Shown one piece after another: positions 23,730 through 35,900 of a stretch of 64,000 nt of DNA; the stretch's first letter is position 1; each line of letters opens with the position of its first letter. This DNA is from Chrysaora quinquecirrha (Eukaryota > Cnidaria > Scyphozoa > Semaeostomeae > Pelagiidae), in assembly GCA_014526335.1 (NCBI GenBank), contig JACTAT010000040.1:5354725-5418724 (forward strand), written 5' to 3'. Made by a program: the position numbers and the translations under genes. The notes under the pieces were generated by a model. That model saw nothing but the letters and a program-made list of their open reading frames with translations. It was not told where the DNA came from and did no database searches.

Positions 23730-25086
23730 CAGTTGACATCTGCTATCTCGACTGCCGCTATCTCAAACATTCGCTATCTCGAACGATTTTCTATTTCCCT
23801 CGCTTTGGCATAAGGGTTTGTATAGAAAAATCATCCGCTATCTCGAATCCGTTATCTAGAACATTCGCTGTCTCGAACCATTTCCGATTGCCTGTGGAGG
23901 AAAGCCTGCTCTTTATCACGAAATTTACCAAATTTTCTGCTGAACTATGTAGATAAATAGACAGTCCAAAAATATGCCAATAATTTCGTCTGGCGGGAAT
24001 TGCAGCAGCCAAGTCATGCGCTGCCCATGCTTACAGCAGATTAACCTCAGATTTACCTTCACACCCGCGATGCGGGTGAATATTAGTACCAGTTTAGCCT
24101 TGGAAAGACAAGGTACCACTCAGCTGCCTTTTAACTTGATGCCTTTTAACTTGCAGCCTTCTGAACTTTCGCTAGAGTCCGGGGAGGTTGTGGGATGCCA
24201 TGGCCCTAATAAATGAAAATAACTATTTTTGGATAACTTTAGGTGGTTTTAGCTGGTTTTGCGTGATTTTGTTTGGTTTTGGGTCGTTTTGGGTGGTTCC
24301 GCGTTTTAGTAGGCACGACAAACTTTCGCAGAACAAAAGATTCACTGTGCGTGTAGTGAAAAGAACATAATAGATGGCCGCCATCAAAATCAAAACTTTT
24401 TTGAGCCGAGAGAAAATCGAAATTTCAACCAACTTATAGGTTTCAAAACGCTTAGCAAAATCTTTAAACAGTGTCAGGCCAGAAACCGGATCAATTAAAG
24501 AAAAAAGCGCATCTCTAGGTGACCCAGGGAAAAAGCCTTTCTTGTTCAATCGAACAACGGGCCATAACAATGGGGCAACCTCATTTGCATATAAGCATAT
24601 TAGTAATATAGGACACCACGATGGATTTCAAGTATCAGAGTTTTACCTAGCTGCTATCAGAAGATACAATTTGATTGACGATGATTTGTTCGTTGAGAAA
24701 TTGGCACAAGAGCTTGAAAAGAAATTCCTGGCAGAAAGTAGCTCTTCCCGTTTATAACTATCCTACCCACCCAGGGGAGATTCGTGTAATCTCTGCCTGT
24801 TTTTGGCGCACGGAGATGTGCTGCATCACCATTATCTCTAGTTCAACGAGAGTAGGGATGAAATTAGTCCATGAAGATGAAAGCAGATGACCCTAGACTC
24901 TTCTGAACAACTGACTTGTTTTATGAAATTTGGGAACACTTAACCTTGCATTTTAACTAGGGTTCCTTTCCTAACTTGAAAACTACAAATTTTTTATATT
25001 TATATGGGGCATCCGTTTTTTCGAACTTCGCTATCTCGAACAAATTCCAGCTTTCCTTGAGAGTTTGAGATAGCGGATGTCAACTG
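23730..25086. mobile_element. Pogo/Tigger-like TIR element (1.36 kb), no transposase
   Basis: CAGTTGACATCTGCTATCTC at 23730 pairs with GAGATAGCGGATGTCAACTG ending at 25086, flanked by TA (23728-23729 and 25087-25088). CGCTATCTCGAAC repeats several times inside both ends. The CAG terminus and TA duplication fit the Tc1/mariner superfamily, probably pogo/Tigger type (inference). The interior carries a dispersed repeat (24320-24615) rather than a transposase. Confidence 0.8.
24320..24615. repeat. Dispersed repeat copy B (partner at 15590-15905)
   Basis: Nearly the same sequence as 15590-15905 in the same orientation, embedded in the pogo-like element. The minus-strand frame over it stays open for 115 codons (24570-24223). 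Confidence 0.65.
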
Positions 25087-25205
25087 TATTATCATTTCTA
25101 ACCAGTTGATGTAATATTTTATATTTTTTTACTGGGTGTCAGCATAAATAGCAATTTATGACTTTTTTCTTACTTTTATTACTATTATTTCTTTTTCTGT
25201 CGCAG

Positions 25206-25268
25206 GTGATTCTGGAAATCCAAATCAAAATAGTAATCCAAATCAAAATAGTGATCAGAATCAAAATG
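25206..25268 (+). CDS. Candidate linker exon 1 (Asn/Gln-rich), phase 1-1
   Basis: Acceptor TTTTTCTGTCGCAG precedes 25206. A donor AAATG|GTAATC at 25268/25269 would give 63 bp in phase 1-1. The translation is asparagine/glutamine-rich (GDSGNPNQNSNPNQNSDQ). Other donors up to 25410 are possible and would lengthen the N/Q tract. The start GTGATTCTG is the same as in the exon at 41497, so the two are probably homologous. The exact exon end is uncertain. Confidence 0.4.
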
Positions 25269-25591
25269 GTAATCAGAATCAAAATCAAAATAGTAATCAA
25301 GAATATCTAGACTCAAACGATTCAAACGCACAATCTTGCAATAGAAACCGATCTCCTGCCACACACTGCCGAAAATACAACCATGCCACTGTGTGGTCTG
25401 GGCTTTACAGGTGTCAAGAGGTTCTCTGCTATTTTTAACCCTAGAAAAAATTTGAATTCTAGAAGTGCCGCGATGCAATTAACCTGCATCTTCTTATTTC
25501 TTTCTGCATGTGAAGTGTGCAGTGACTTTTTTCAGATATGAAAAGAAAATTCATCTTTTTTGTCAAATTTGTTCCTCGTTTCTTATTGTAG

Positions 25592-25645
25592 ACGCAAGTG
25601 GAGATGCCCAAAGTAGAAGTGATGAGCATATTCCTCTTTTAAATG
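25592..25645 (+). CDS. Candidate linker exon 2, phase 1-1
   Basis: A 54-bp open segment between TTTCTTATTGTAG and AAATG|GTGAGC, phase 1 at both ends, coding ASGDAQSRSDEHIPLLN. The intron sequence before it is duplicated before the next exon, so exon and flank were copied together 564 bp apart. Confidence 0.45.
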
Positions 25646-26155
25646 GTGAGCTCATTCTAATGATTAACCATTGCTAATATCATACTATTTTAGCTGTAAT
25701 ACAGAGGTTCTACTACAGCTATCTTGTGAGCGTCAAAGGGATGTAGCCCCAATTTGGGGGAGGTTGCATTAATGGGGGGCATAATTTTCAAAAATATTCG
25801 CTTATTTTTTGAGGTCAACATAATCCACTTTGACCTCTGAAAGATATTGAAAAGGAGTGCTGCAATGAGCATTGAAGTTGATTTGGCATCTCAAAAAATT
25901 GAAAATTGCCGATTTGATGTTGGTTGTCCGAAAATGGGGGGGGGGCAGTCCCCTCGACCCCCTCTGAATCCGACCCTGGTAATTATCAATGGTGTGGTGA
26001 CACTTTCATTACAATTTTTAATTACAGTTGGTGTTTCTTTTCTTTTAACCATTTCCTTCACATTGTTTCTGCGTGAGAAAAATGTCAAGTGACTTTTTCG
26101 AATCTGAAGAGAAAATTCATCTTTTTGTCAAATTTGATTTTATGTTTCTTATTAG

Positions 26156-26242
26156 TTATTGTACACGCAAGTAGAGATCGCCAATGTGGAATTAGTACGA
26201 TTGATACGGAAATGACGCCATTAAATAGAGGGAACCGAAATG
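26156..26242 (+). CDS. Candidate linker exon 3, duplicate of exon 2
   Basis: An 87-bp open segment between TTTCTTATTAG and AAATG|GTGAGC, phase 1 at both ends. The acceptor used by exon 2 has changed from TAG to TAC here, and an upstream TAG nine bases earlier keeps the frame. Alignment with exon 2 (ACGCAAGT.GAGAT..CCAA) shows they are duplicates. A third copy of the intron part lies near 26460-26580 without an exon. Confidence 0.35.
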
Positions 26243-26589
26243 GTGAGCTCATTCTAATAAATTTAGCATTGATTACTTTTTTGAATGAATTAAGGCCTAT
26301 GTTGAGTCGTTCTTCATATAAAACCCAGCTGAACCAATCTGAACCCAGCAATGAAAAGCGCTGAACCCAGCTGCTTTCGTCTTAGAACAATAAAACTTTA
26401 GTAGGCATGAAATCTGGCAGAACTGGGATGTGCTTAATTCAGGAGACCTTGTGTCAGGTTCTAGTTTAGCGTAATTATCAATGATGTTGTGACACTTGTT
26501 TTACATTTTAATCACTGTTGATATTTCTTTTAACCTGCATCCATCTTTTTTCAAATTTGATTTTTATGTTTGAAGAATGAAAACATTAT

Positions 26590-27300
26590 AGGGGCATTCT
26601 TGATTCGAGCATTACCCCCGTTGCATGCAAATTTTCAATTTTTCCCCATTCAAATCACTTCAAATATCGCAATTTCATAAAAAAACATGTTATGGGGGAG
26701 ATTTTGTGATGATTAGTACGAAAATAATAAATCTTTTTGCGCAGTTACCCCTGTAATGTGAAAGGAATTTTTGTAACAAAAGAAAGGCATTTATGTTCTT
26801 AATGTGAACAATCAGACAATGCAGCAGGAATTTCCTCAAGATTAATTGCATTGTAAATGCAAACAATCGAAACAACCCAGAGAGAGTGATGCCAAGAACC
26901 TTTCCTGTCCAAATTGGCGTTAGGTATGCCCTAAAATGTTTCCGCTGTTTATCGCAATTTTAAAACACATTTATAAATACAGGAAATTCAATTATTACTA
27001 TAGAGAGATTCTCTATAGTGTAATTTAGGCTTATTATAATCAACGAAACGAAACAAAATACAGCGAAATACTGCGAAATCGCTGAATACAGGACTGAAGA
27101 GAGCTCGTTCTATTGCTTTTGATGCACCAGCACTTGAAATGGGAATGAAATGTCGAGCAACAAAAGAAAATATTACAACTGCAACGCTGCAACTGACAGT
27201 ATAACAAACGGACAACTTCAAACTCGATTGGCCTATACGGAAATTATTCCTTATTGAGTTCAAGAGTCTTGTCATAATTTACGCATTAAACACGGAGAAA
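26590..27300. other. No gene; short palindrome at 26996-27018
   Basis: ACTATAGAGA and TCTCTATAGT form a hairpin near 26996-27018. The rest is AT-rich sequence without a convincing frame. Confidence 0.5.
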
Positions 27301-27309
27301 TAAACTAAA

Positions 27310-28280
27310 GAACCATCGAAACAATTGCTACAAAACAAAGGAACACAAAGTTTGTGGAAAGGGGGCAATATAGTAACCAGATTTCGTTGATTAGCACTTT
27401 TTATGGGCCTAAAATTGAATCTTTTCTTTTACATCACATAGTTTTGGTTTCTTATAGTATTTAACGTGTTAGGGATAAGAAAAAACCATCAAAACAATGC
27501 TGCAAAACAAAGGAACACAAAGTTTGTGGAAAGGGGGCAATATAGTAACCAGATTTCGTTGATTAGCACTTTTTATGGCCCTAAAATTGAATTTTTTCTT
27601 TTACATCACATAGTTTTGGTTTCTTATAGTATTTAACGTGTTAGGGATCTGAAAAAACCATCAAAACAATGCTGCAAAACAAAGGAACACAAAGTTTGTG
27701 GAGAGGAGGCAATATAGTAACCAGATTTCGTTGATTAGCACTTTTTATGGGCCTAAAATTGAACTTTTTCTTTTACATCACATAGTTTTGGTTTCTTATA
27801 GTATTTAACGTGTTAGGGATAAGAAAAAACCACCAAAACAATGCTGCAAAACAAAGGAACACAAAGTTGGTGGAAAGGGGGCAATATAGTAACCAGATTT
27901 CGTTGATTAGCACTTTTTATAGGGCCTAAAATTGAATTTTTTCTTTTACATCACATAGTTTTGGTTTCTTATAGTATTTAACGTGTTAGGGATAAGAAAA
28001 AACCATCAAAACAATGCTGCAAAACAAAGGAACACAAAGTTTGTGGAAAGGGGCAATATTGTAACCAGATTTCGTTGATTAGCACTTTTTATGGGCCTAA
28101 AATTGAATTTTTTCTTTTACATCACATAGTTTTGGTTTCTTATAGTATTTAACGTGTGAGGGATAAGAAAAAACCATCAAAACAATGCTACAAAACAAAG
28201 GAACACAAAGTTTGTGAAAAGGGGGCAAGATTGTTACCAGATTTCGCTGATTATCACTTTTTATGGGCCTAAAATTGAAT
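27310..28280 (+). repeat. 172-bp tandem array, 5-6 copies
   Basis: GGGGGCAATATAGTAACC and its variants recur at 27365, 27537, 27709, 27881, 28053 and 28225, a constant 172-bp step. Units are over 90 percent alike by eye. The sequence is unrelated to the satellite at 19855-21665. Confidence 0.95.
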
Positions 28281-28299
28281 TTTCCGCCCGAAGATCGCA

Positions 28300-28870
28300 A
28301 GTTTTTAGGCTGACTAAAGGTACGGTCCGCAGAAGTGTCCTATTTACCCAAAAAAATTCCGTGGCTTGACAATGTTGTGATTCGAAGATAAAATAAGAAA
28401 AATGTACTAAGTGTTTCGCCGCTGCCAAGCATTAGACGGGTTAGTTTTTAGACTACGGTAAGTTCTGCCATCCATTCAAAAGGATTGCGTGCCTGTCACA
28501 TACAAAAATTTGGCTTTTTACGAATTTTCGTATGGGTGTGATGCCAATATCGTTCGTAGAGCTTAGGAGATAGGATTAGACAGCATGTTCCTACCAACAT
28601 TCGCCAACACAGGGGAGCAACCACACTGTGACGCTAGGCAACTACCAGCCCTTAAGCATGATTCTGTCATTAGACAACATTTACTAGACTACCCAGAGTG
28701 TGCGAAAAATTACAGCCAGGATTGCTTCGAATAATCGGCAGAGCTAGATCCTTGTTTCATCTCAGTGTTTTAGAATCTGTCCACATCAAAACCAAAAGGC
28801 CGGTTCTGTGTAGACAAAAAGAGTTCGTTTCCTCACTTGGACTCTTCAATTAGTTTTTTATCAATCATCC
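28300..28870 (+). pseudogene. Remnant of a retroelement C-terminus with GIY-YIG domain (Penelope-like?)
   Basis: Broken frames give, in order, a KCPIYPKIPWLDNV segment, LGDRIRQHVPTNIR, then HDSVIRQHLLDYPECAKNY, FHLSVLESVHIKT and VLCRQKEF. The LGDRI.QH and H..LLD.PECAKNY pattern is what I know from the GIY-YIG-containing C-termini of invertebrate retroelements, most likely Penelope-like. At least three frameshifts or stops separate the pieces, and the reverse transcriptase part is missing. It directly follows the 172-bp array. Confidence 0.6.
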
Positions 28871-29076
28871 CACTGAATCCCCCAAGCTGATTGGTGTTTA
28901 AAAACAATGCCAATTTCAGTTTCTCTTTCTGAAGATGGGTGCATTTTGAGCCGCATCTGGGTATCAATTCTGCTCTGGTTCATTGTTTCGGTCTGTCTCT
29001 GACGTTCATACTCTGAGGAGTGTCAGACGAAAAAAACCTTTTAAGTATGCCCACAAATTTTCCGCTGTTCATCGCA

Positions 29077-29077
29077 A

Positions 29078-29128
<51 letters not shown>

Positions 29129-29186
29129 CATTATATTCATTATATACTATTATATATTATCATATTATTATTATTATATATTATCA
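29077..29186. repeat. (ATT)n microsatellite
   Basis: A run of ATT with some TATA interruptions. The poly-Ile frame across it is an artefact. Confidence 0.95.
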
Positions 29187-29627
29187 CTTTTGAACAACTT
29201 CGCAAATTTACGGATTTGGTTCAAAATTAGTAATTTGCGAAGCGACAAGCAGTTAAAGTGGCGGAGGAGGTCAGACACCCAGGATTTCCCCGGGTATTTC
29301 CCCCGAAAGCCCTAACATGTATCAAATTCTAAGGCATTTCTCACCCCAAAAATATGCCAACGTCTCTAACTTGTATCACTATCACCCTTAAACATGCCTC
29401 GGCTGACACCTATTTCAACAAAATCAAACAAAAATTTCGTTTTCTTCTGAAAATTAAAGAAATCTGGGCTTAATGTGAATTTTATTAAGTTTTCATGGGT
29501 CAGCCCCAAAACATACATATGTTTCTAATCGGCACTTCAGAAAATATATTATATGCCATTTTTGATATCCAAAATCTCTCTGGCCCCCGTTACCTATTCA
29601 TAGTGAGTACCCCTCATTTTAACCGTA

Positions 29628-29995
29628 CACGTTTTTTTTTATAAGAACAAAGTATATAAGAACATAAGGCTTCAGAGGCTGAAAAGTTAAGAACATGCTA
29701 AGAACATTGCAAGGCTTTATGAAGCTAGAAACAAATGAAAATTTACTTTCTTAAGTACGCTGTCCTGTTCTCAACTCTAGAAAACAGGTGAACTATCAAT
29801 CACTGTGACTATATGTGAAATTTTTACATGCGCGTCCCTTTTCGTAGCAATAATCACCTAATTTTGAAAACAACAGCTTTTTAAAGAGCAAAAAAGTTAA
29901 GAACATGTTAAGAACATTTTGAGCCTTCTTATCGGAAAAATTAAGAACATTGCATGGCTTTCTTCAATTTCAGTGTTCTTATAAAAAAAAACGTG
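29628..29995. mobile_element. TA-flanked MITE, AAGAACA subtype, at the NLR-1 splice acceptor
   Basis: Ends CACGTTTTTTTTTATAAGAA and the inverted partner closing at 29995 with ACGTG; TA at 29626-29627 and 29996-29997. Internal motifs read TTAAGAACAT, matching the terminal AAGAACA. The right TA plus the next G forms the TAG in front of the NACHT exon at 29999. Confidence 0.8.
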
Positions 29996-31839
29996 TAGTT
30001 CCTAAAATTTCTTGGCTAAAGAAAGTCGGGATTCATTTTCTAGATTTAATTAAAGATTACAGGAAAAGATGTATTCAAAAATTACACCAATGGCATGTTC
30101 CCATTCTTAAATCAAAGATGGAATCGGGTAAAATTGTTAGATCTTTTGATTATGAACTGCGTGATCGAACTGAGTATAATGTGGAGCTTGTTGTTGTAAA
30201 TTCTATGTATGAAGAGCAAAGTATGGCAAAGGAGCTGTTTAACTATAGGAAGTTGGTTGGCTTAGCAGCAGGGAATAGAATCGAACTAAAGGATTTGATG
30301 TGTGATAATGGCCAAAGGTATTTTATTCGTGGTTTTGCTGGGGTAGGAAAGACAACGCTTGCTGAATGGATCAACTTTGCATGGGCTAATAATGATCTGT
30401 ACAGTGATATATTTGACTTTGTGTTTCTGGTAAGATGTAGGGACTTGCGTTTATACAAGGGGAAGACAATCGATGAATTTTGGCATGATAATTTTGGCGT
30501 AAAGATTGAGGACGTGCGCGGTATAGGCAACCGAATCCTTTTGATTGTCGATGGTATAGACGAAATAGATGACTTCGGAAAACAGTTAAGTGAGGTAACA
30601 ATTTTAAGAAATTTGCTTGATAAAGATTTTGACCCTCTTTTGGTCATTCTACAATCATAACTGGAAGACCACATAAACAAGAAGATCTGTTGAAACATCA
30701 AAATCTAACAGGAAAAGTACAAACATTGGAAATTTTTGGCTTTCTGAAAAGAAATTGAAGAGTTTGTTCGGAATTTTTAAGTGGAAACCAAAACATTCAA
30801 AGAAAAATTTTGGATGCTCTTGAAAACGACCCAGGTCTGGACGTTTTAAGCACCATTCCACAATACCTACAGATCATTTGCTATGTATTAGCATTTAAAG
30901 GAAGAGGCATAGAGATAACCAGGTTGACCCCTCTCTACATATGGGTTGTCGTTTCTTTTTTAACACAGCACCTTGAAAAGTATTCAGAAAAAAACGGTAT
31001 TCGATATCTTAAATGACGAAAGGGTGTCAACATGTATCAAACTGATTGCAGATGTGGCCTACAATCTCCTTCTAGAACATAAAATTGTCTTTAATAAAGA
31101 CCAGTTCAGTGAAATCGATAATAAATTCAATAGTAACTCAAGAGAGAAGGAAGTACTTGAAATTTTCATAAACAAAAAGAAACGGAATTTGGGTACGACT
31201 ATGAATTCAAACATCTTACACTCCATGAGTTTTTTGCAGCAATTCACTGCTTGCGTGCTAATATCGATATTGATGAGCTAATTGAGAAAGAATGGAATCA
31301 GGTGATTTTGTTTGTGGTTGGGTTTTATCTGTTGCACGACAAAATCAGGATTCTGATATTTTATTTCTTTTCTTTCGTCGTGCGTCGAATTTGATAAACC
31401 ACCGGACAAGACATCTCTCATTTTAAAATTAGTTCTCAAGGATAGACCAATAGAGAAAGATAATTCTTTTGGGTTCCAGCTTATTTACGAAGCGTTTGAA
31501 GAGGACGAACAAATTGACGAACAATTTGTAAAACAATTTATTTCAATACCCAAAGCGTTCCTTTTTATGCCGTTAACAATTCTAACTATTTTTCACCTGT
31601 TACATTTTATCCGCTTGGTGCGAAATTGTAAGTTGACCGATCTGCTTGCTGATAGAGGAATTGCTATTGTAAGTTCGACTTTTTCCATATCTGAGCAAGC
31701 AATGGATCTGCTATCTCATTTGCATTTATTTCGAAAGGTTGAATTGATTTCCATTGAGGGAATTACTACTGATCATATAAAATCTCTTAAGAGTGGAATA
31801 ATAAAAGATGAATCAAAATTACTACATTTATGTTATTCG

Positions 31840-34800
31840 GGCTATTTCTAAAATCAAGAACAACGGGAACATGAGGAACAAAGTAGGAACATGAGGAACA
31901 AGGCGGGAACAAAGTAGGAACATGAGGAACAAAGTAGGAACATGAGGAACAAGGCATGGGAACAAAGAACATGAGGAACATGGGAAAATGAGGAACAAGG
32001 AACATGAGGAACAAGACAGAGGGAACAAAGGCGGGAACATGAGGAACAAGGCGGGAACAAAGCGGAACATGAGGAACAAGAGTAGGAACATGAGGAACAA
32101 AGTGAGTCAGGAACAAAGTGGAACATGAAAAGACTTAATCTTAGACTTATTACACGAGTTTCAGTGTAATAAGCATTCGCAGCACCATATTTTGTTGTTG
32201 TTGTTGTTGGAAAGCTGCTCAAACGGTCAGTGTAGCGAATTGCTGTTGTTGTTCATGGTGAATTTAAGCAGGTCTTAAAAAAGCTATTGTTCAGCTATTA
32301 GCTTCTATTTGTATTAAGTCGAACATTGGACATTTTGCATTGAGCGTTGAAGCGTTGACGAGCTGTCTCAGAGTTGACCTGCGTCGCGTGACCTCGTTTC
32401 CGTTTGGCAGGAAAATAATATTCTAATATTAGATCTTTTTCTGGGAAGCTTCACGTGTCCTCATGGCCGGGTAACTTTATCAGGTCAGGCACGTGAAGCT
32501 TGAAAACATGTTTCGTTTGCCGTCGATCCCAGCAAAGACGGACGTCCAAGCAAATATATTTTCCACAGAGCAGCCAAGATTCGATATTTCGCAGGTGAAG
32601 GACAAAGTTCTGATCGGTAGGATTGTTTACCCCTTCTTTACTTTATAAGACAATACTTGCATTTATAAGGTACCTACTATTACAACCGCCACAACTTTTA
32701 ACTTCTAATAACTTCCTACAAGGACTTTTATAAGGTAAAAGTGGTGCAGAGTCTCATTGAATACTTTGAAAAAGAGAGACCCTCTCTTATTAAAAGCACT
32801 TGTTCAAGTTGCAAACAGATTCTACTTCTGGTAATTTAGAATAAAATTTTTAATGACAATAAAATGTGATCCCACCGTTCCCGGTCATTCAAGCTTCGTT
32901 CCCGTTGTTCCCCCTTCATTCCCGGTAATTCCCACCACGTTCCCCCTGTTCCTGCTACGTTCCCGCCTTGTTCCTCGTGTTCCCGCTTTGTTCCCACCTT
33001 GTTCCTCATGTTCCTTCTTTGTTCTCGCCTTGTTCCTCATGTTCCTACTTTGTTCCTCATGTTCCTACTTTGTTCCCGCCTTGTTCCTCATGTTCCCGTC
33101 TTGTTCCTCATGTTCCCACTTTGTTCCTCATGTTCCCGCTTTGTTCCCGCCTTGTTCCTCATGTTCCCACTTTGTTCCTCATGTTCCCGCTTTGTTCCCG
33201 CCTTGTTCCTCATGTTCCTACTTTGTTCCTCATGTTCCTACTTTGTTCCCGCCTTGTTCCTCATGTTCCTACTTTGTTCCTCATGTTCCTACTTTGTTCC
33301 CGCCTTGTTCCTCATGTTCCTACTTTGTTCCTCATGTTCCCGCTTTGTTCCCGCCTTGTTCCTCATGTTCCCACTTTGTTCCTCATGTTCCCGCTTTGTT
33401 CCCGCCTTGTTCCTCATGTTCCCGCTTTGTTCCTCATGTTCCCACTTTGTTCCTCATGTTCCCGCTTTGTTCCCGCCTTGTTCCTCATGTTCCTACTTTG
33501 TTCCTCATGTTCCTACTTTGTTCCCGCCTTGTTCCTCATGTTCCTACTTTGTTCCTCATGTTCCTACTTTGTTCCCGCCTTGTTCCTCATGTTCCTACTT
33601 TGTTCCTCATGTTCCTTGTTCCTCATGTTCCTACTTTGTTCCTCATGTTCCCTTTGTTCCCGCCTTGTTCCTCATGTTCCTTTGTTCCTCATGTTCCCGC
33701 TTTGTTCCTACTTTGTTCCTTTGTTCCCGCCTTGTTCCTCATGTTCCTACTTTGTTCCTCATGTTCCTTTGTTCCTTGTTCCTCATGTTCCTACTTTGTT
33801 CCTCATGTTCCTACTTTGTTCCTGCCTTGTTCCTCATGTTCCTACTTTGTTCCTCATGTTCCCGCTTTGTTCACGCCTTGTTCCTCATGTTCCTACTTTG
33901 TTCCTCATGTTCCTACTTTGTTCCTCATGTTCCCGCTTTGTTCCCGCCTTGTTCCTCATGTTCCTACTTTGTTCCTCATGTTCCTACTTTGTTCCTCATG
34001 TTCCCGCTTTGTTCCCGCCTTGTTCCTCATGTTCCTACTTTGTTCCTCATGTTCCTACTTTGTTCCTCATGTTCCCGCTTTGTTCCCGCCTTGTTCCTCA
34101 TGTTCCTACTTTGTTCCTCATGTTCCCGCTTTGTTCCCGCTTTGTTCCTCATGTTCCTACTTTGTTCCTCATGTTCCTACTTTGTTCCTCATGTTCCCGC
34201 TTTGTTCCCGCCTTGTTCCTCATGTTCCTACTTTGTTCCTCATGTTCCCGCTTTGTTCCCGCCTTGTTCCTCATGTTCCCACTTTGTTCCTCATGTTCCC
34301 GCTTTGTTCCCGCCTTGTTCCTCATGTTCCCACTTTGTTCCTCATGTTCCCGCTTTGTTCCCGCCTTGTTCCTCATGTTCCCGCTTTGTTCCTCATGTTC
34401 CCACTTTGTTCCTCATGTTCCCGCTTTGTTCCCGCCTTGTTCCTCATGTTCCTACTTTGTTCCTCATGTTCCTACTTTGTTCCCGCCTTGTTCCTCATGT
34501 TCCTACTTTGTTCCTCATGTTCCTACTTTGTTCCCGCCTTGTTCCTCATGTTCCCACTTTGTTCCTCATGTTCCCGCTTTGTTCCTGCCTTGTTCCTCAT
34601 GTTCCCACTTTGTTCCTCATGTTCCCGCTTTGTTCCCGCCTTGTTCCTCATGTTCCCACTTTGTTCCTCATGTTCCCACTTTGTTCCTCATGTTCCCGCT
34701 TTGTTCCCGCCTTGTTCCTCATGTTCCCACTTTGTTCCTCATGTTCCCGCTTTGTTCCCGCCTTGTTCCTCATGTTCCCGCTTTGTTCCTCATGTTCCCA

Positions 34801-35900
34801 CTTTGTTCCTCATGTTCCCGCTTTGTTCCCGCCTTGTTCCTCATGTTCCTACTTTGTTCCTCATGTTCCTACTTTGTTCCCGCCTTGTTCCTCATGTTCC
34901 TACTTTGTTCCTCATGTTCCTACTTTGTTCCCGCCTTGTTCCTCATGTTCCCACTTTGTTCCTCATGTTCCCGCTTTGTTCCCGCCTTGTTCCTCACGTT
35001 CCCACTTTGTTCCTCATGTTCCCGCTTTGTTCCCGCCTTGTTCCTCATGTTCCTACTTTGTTCCTCATGTTCCTACTTTGTTCCTCATGTTCCCGCTTTG
35101 TTCCCGCCTTGTTCCTCATGTTCCCACTTTGTTCCTCATGTTCCCGCTTTGTTCCCGCCTTGTTCCTCATGTTCCTACTTTGTTCCTCATGTTCCCGCTT
35201 TGTTCCCGCCTTGTTCCTCATGTTCCCACTTTGTTCCTCATGTTCCCGCTTTGTTCCCGCCTTGTTCCTCATGTTCCCTTTGTTCCTCATGTTCCCACTT
35301 TGTTCCTCATGTTCCCTTTGTTCCCGCCTTGTTCCTCATGTTCCTACTTTGTTCCTCATGTTCCTACTTTGTTCCCGCCTTGTTCCTCATGTTCCTACTT
35401 TGTTCCTCATGTTCCTACTTTGTTCCCGCCTTGTTCCTCATGTTCCCACTTTGTTCCTCATGTTCCCGCTTTGTTCCCGCCTTGTTCCTCATGTTCCCAC
35501 TTTGTTCCTCATGTTCCTGCTTTGTTCCTGCCTTGTTCCTCATGTTCCCATTTTGTTCCTCATGTTCCCGCTTTGTTCCCGCCTTGTTCCTCATGTTCCT
35601 ACTTTGTTCCTCATGTTCCTACTTTGTTCCTGCCTTGTTCCTCATGTTCCTACTTTGTTCCTCATGTTCCTACTTTGTTCCCGCCTTGTTCCTCATGTTC
35701 CTACTTTGTTCCTCATGTTCCTACTTTGTTCCCGCCTTGTTCCTCATGTTCCTACTTTGTTCCTCATGTTCCTACTTTGTTCCCGCCTTGTTCCTCATGT
35801 TCCCACTTTGTTCCTCATGTTCCTACTTTGTTCCCGCCTTGTTCCTCATGTTCCCACTTTGTTCCCGATGTTCCCGTTGTTCCTGATTTTAGAGATAGCC
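31840..35900. mobile_element. 4.06-kb GGCTAT-family transposon with minisatellite arms
   Basis: Ends GGCTATTTCTAAAATCA and TGATTTTAGAGATAGCC, flanked by an exact 9-bp duplication TGTTATTCG (31831-31839 and 35901-35909). The left arm (31840-32125) and right arm (32878-35900) carry the same minisatellite in opposite orientation (GGGAACATGAGGAAC), so the terminal inverted repeat is built of minisatellite units: about 0.28 kb on the left, 3 kb on the right. The 750-bp centre (32126-32877) has an inverted GAAGCTTCACGTG pair near 32445-32505 and no transposase. The ends, duplication length and GGGAA/GAGGAAC motifs match 10246-12532. Confidence 0.9.
32878..35885 (+). repeat. Minisatellite of 20/20/11-bp units (51-bp higher order)
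   Basis: Units TTCCTCATGTTCCYRCTTTG (20 bp) and TTCCCGCCTTG (11 bp) are combined, mostly as 20+20+11. No stop codon occurs in any forward frame over about 2.9 kb, so three overlapping frames of about 970-1100 codons appear (VPHVPALFPPCSSCS-like). They are artefacts of the unit. The same array in reverse orientation occupies 31858-32120. Confidence 0.95.

Noticed and set aside
24542..24757. 71-codon frame as a stand-alone gene
   Set aside because: The first third is dispersed repeat; only the remainder looks protein-like, so it is kept as a low-priority finding.
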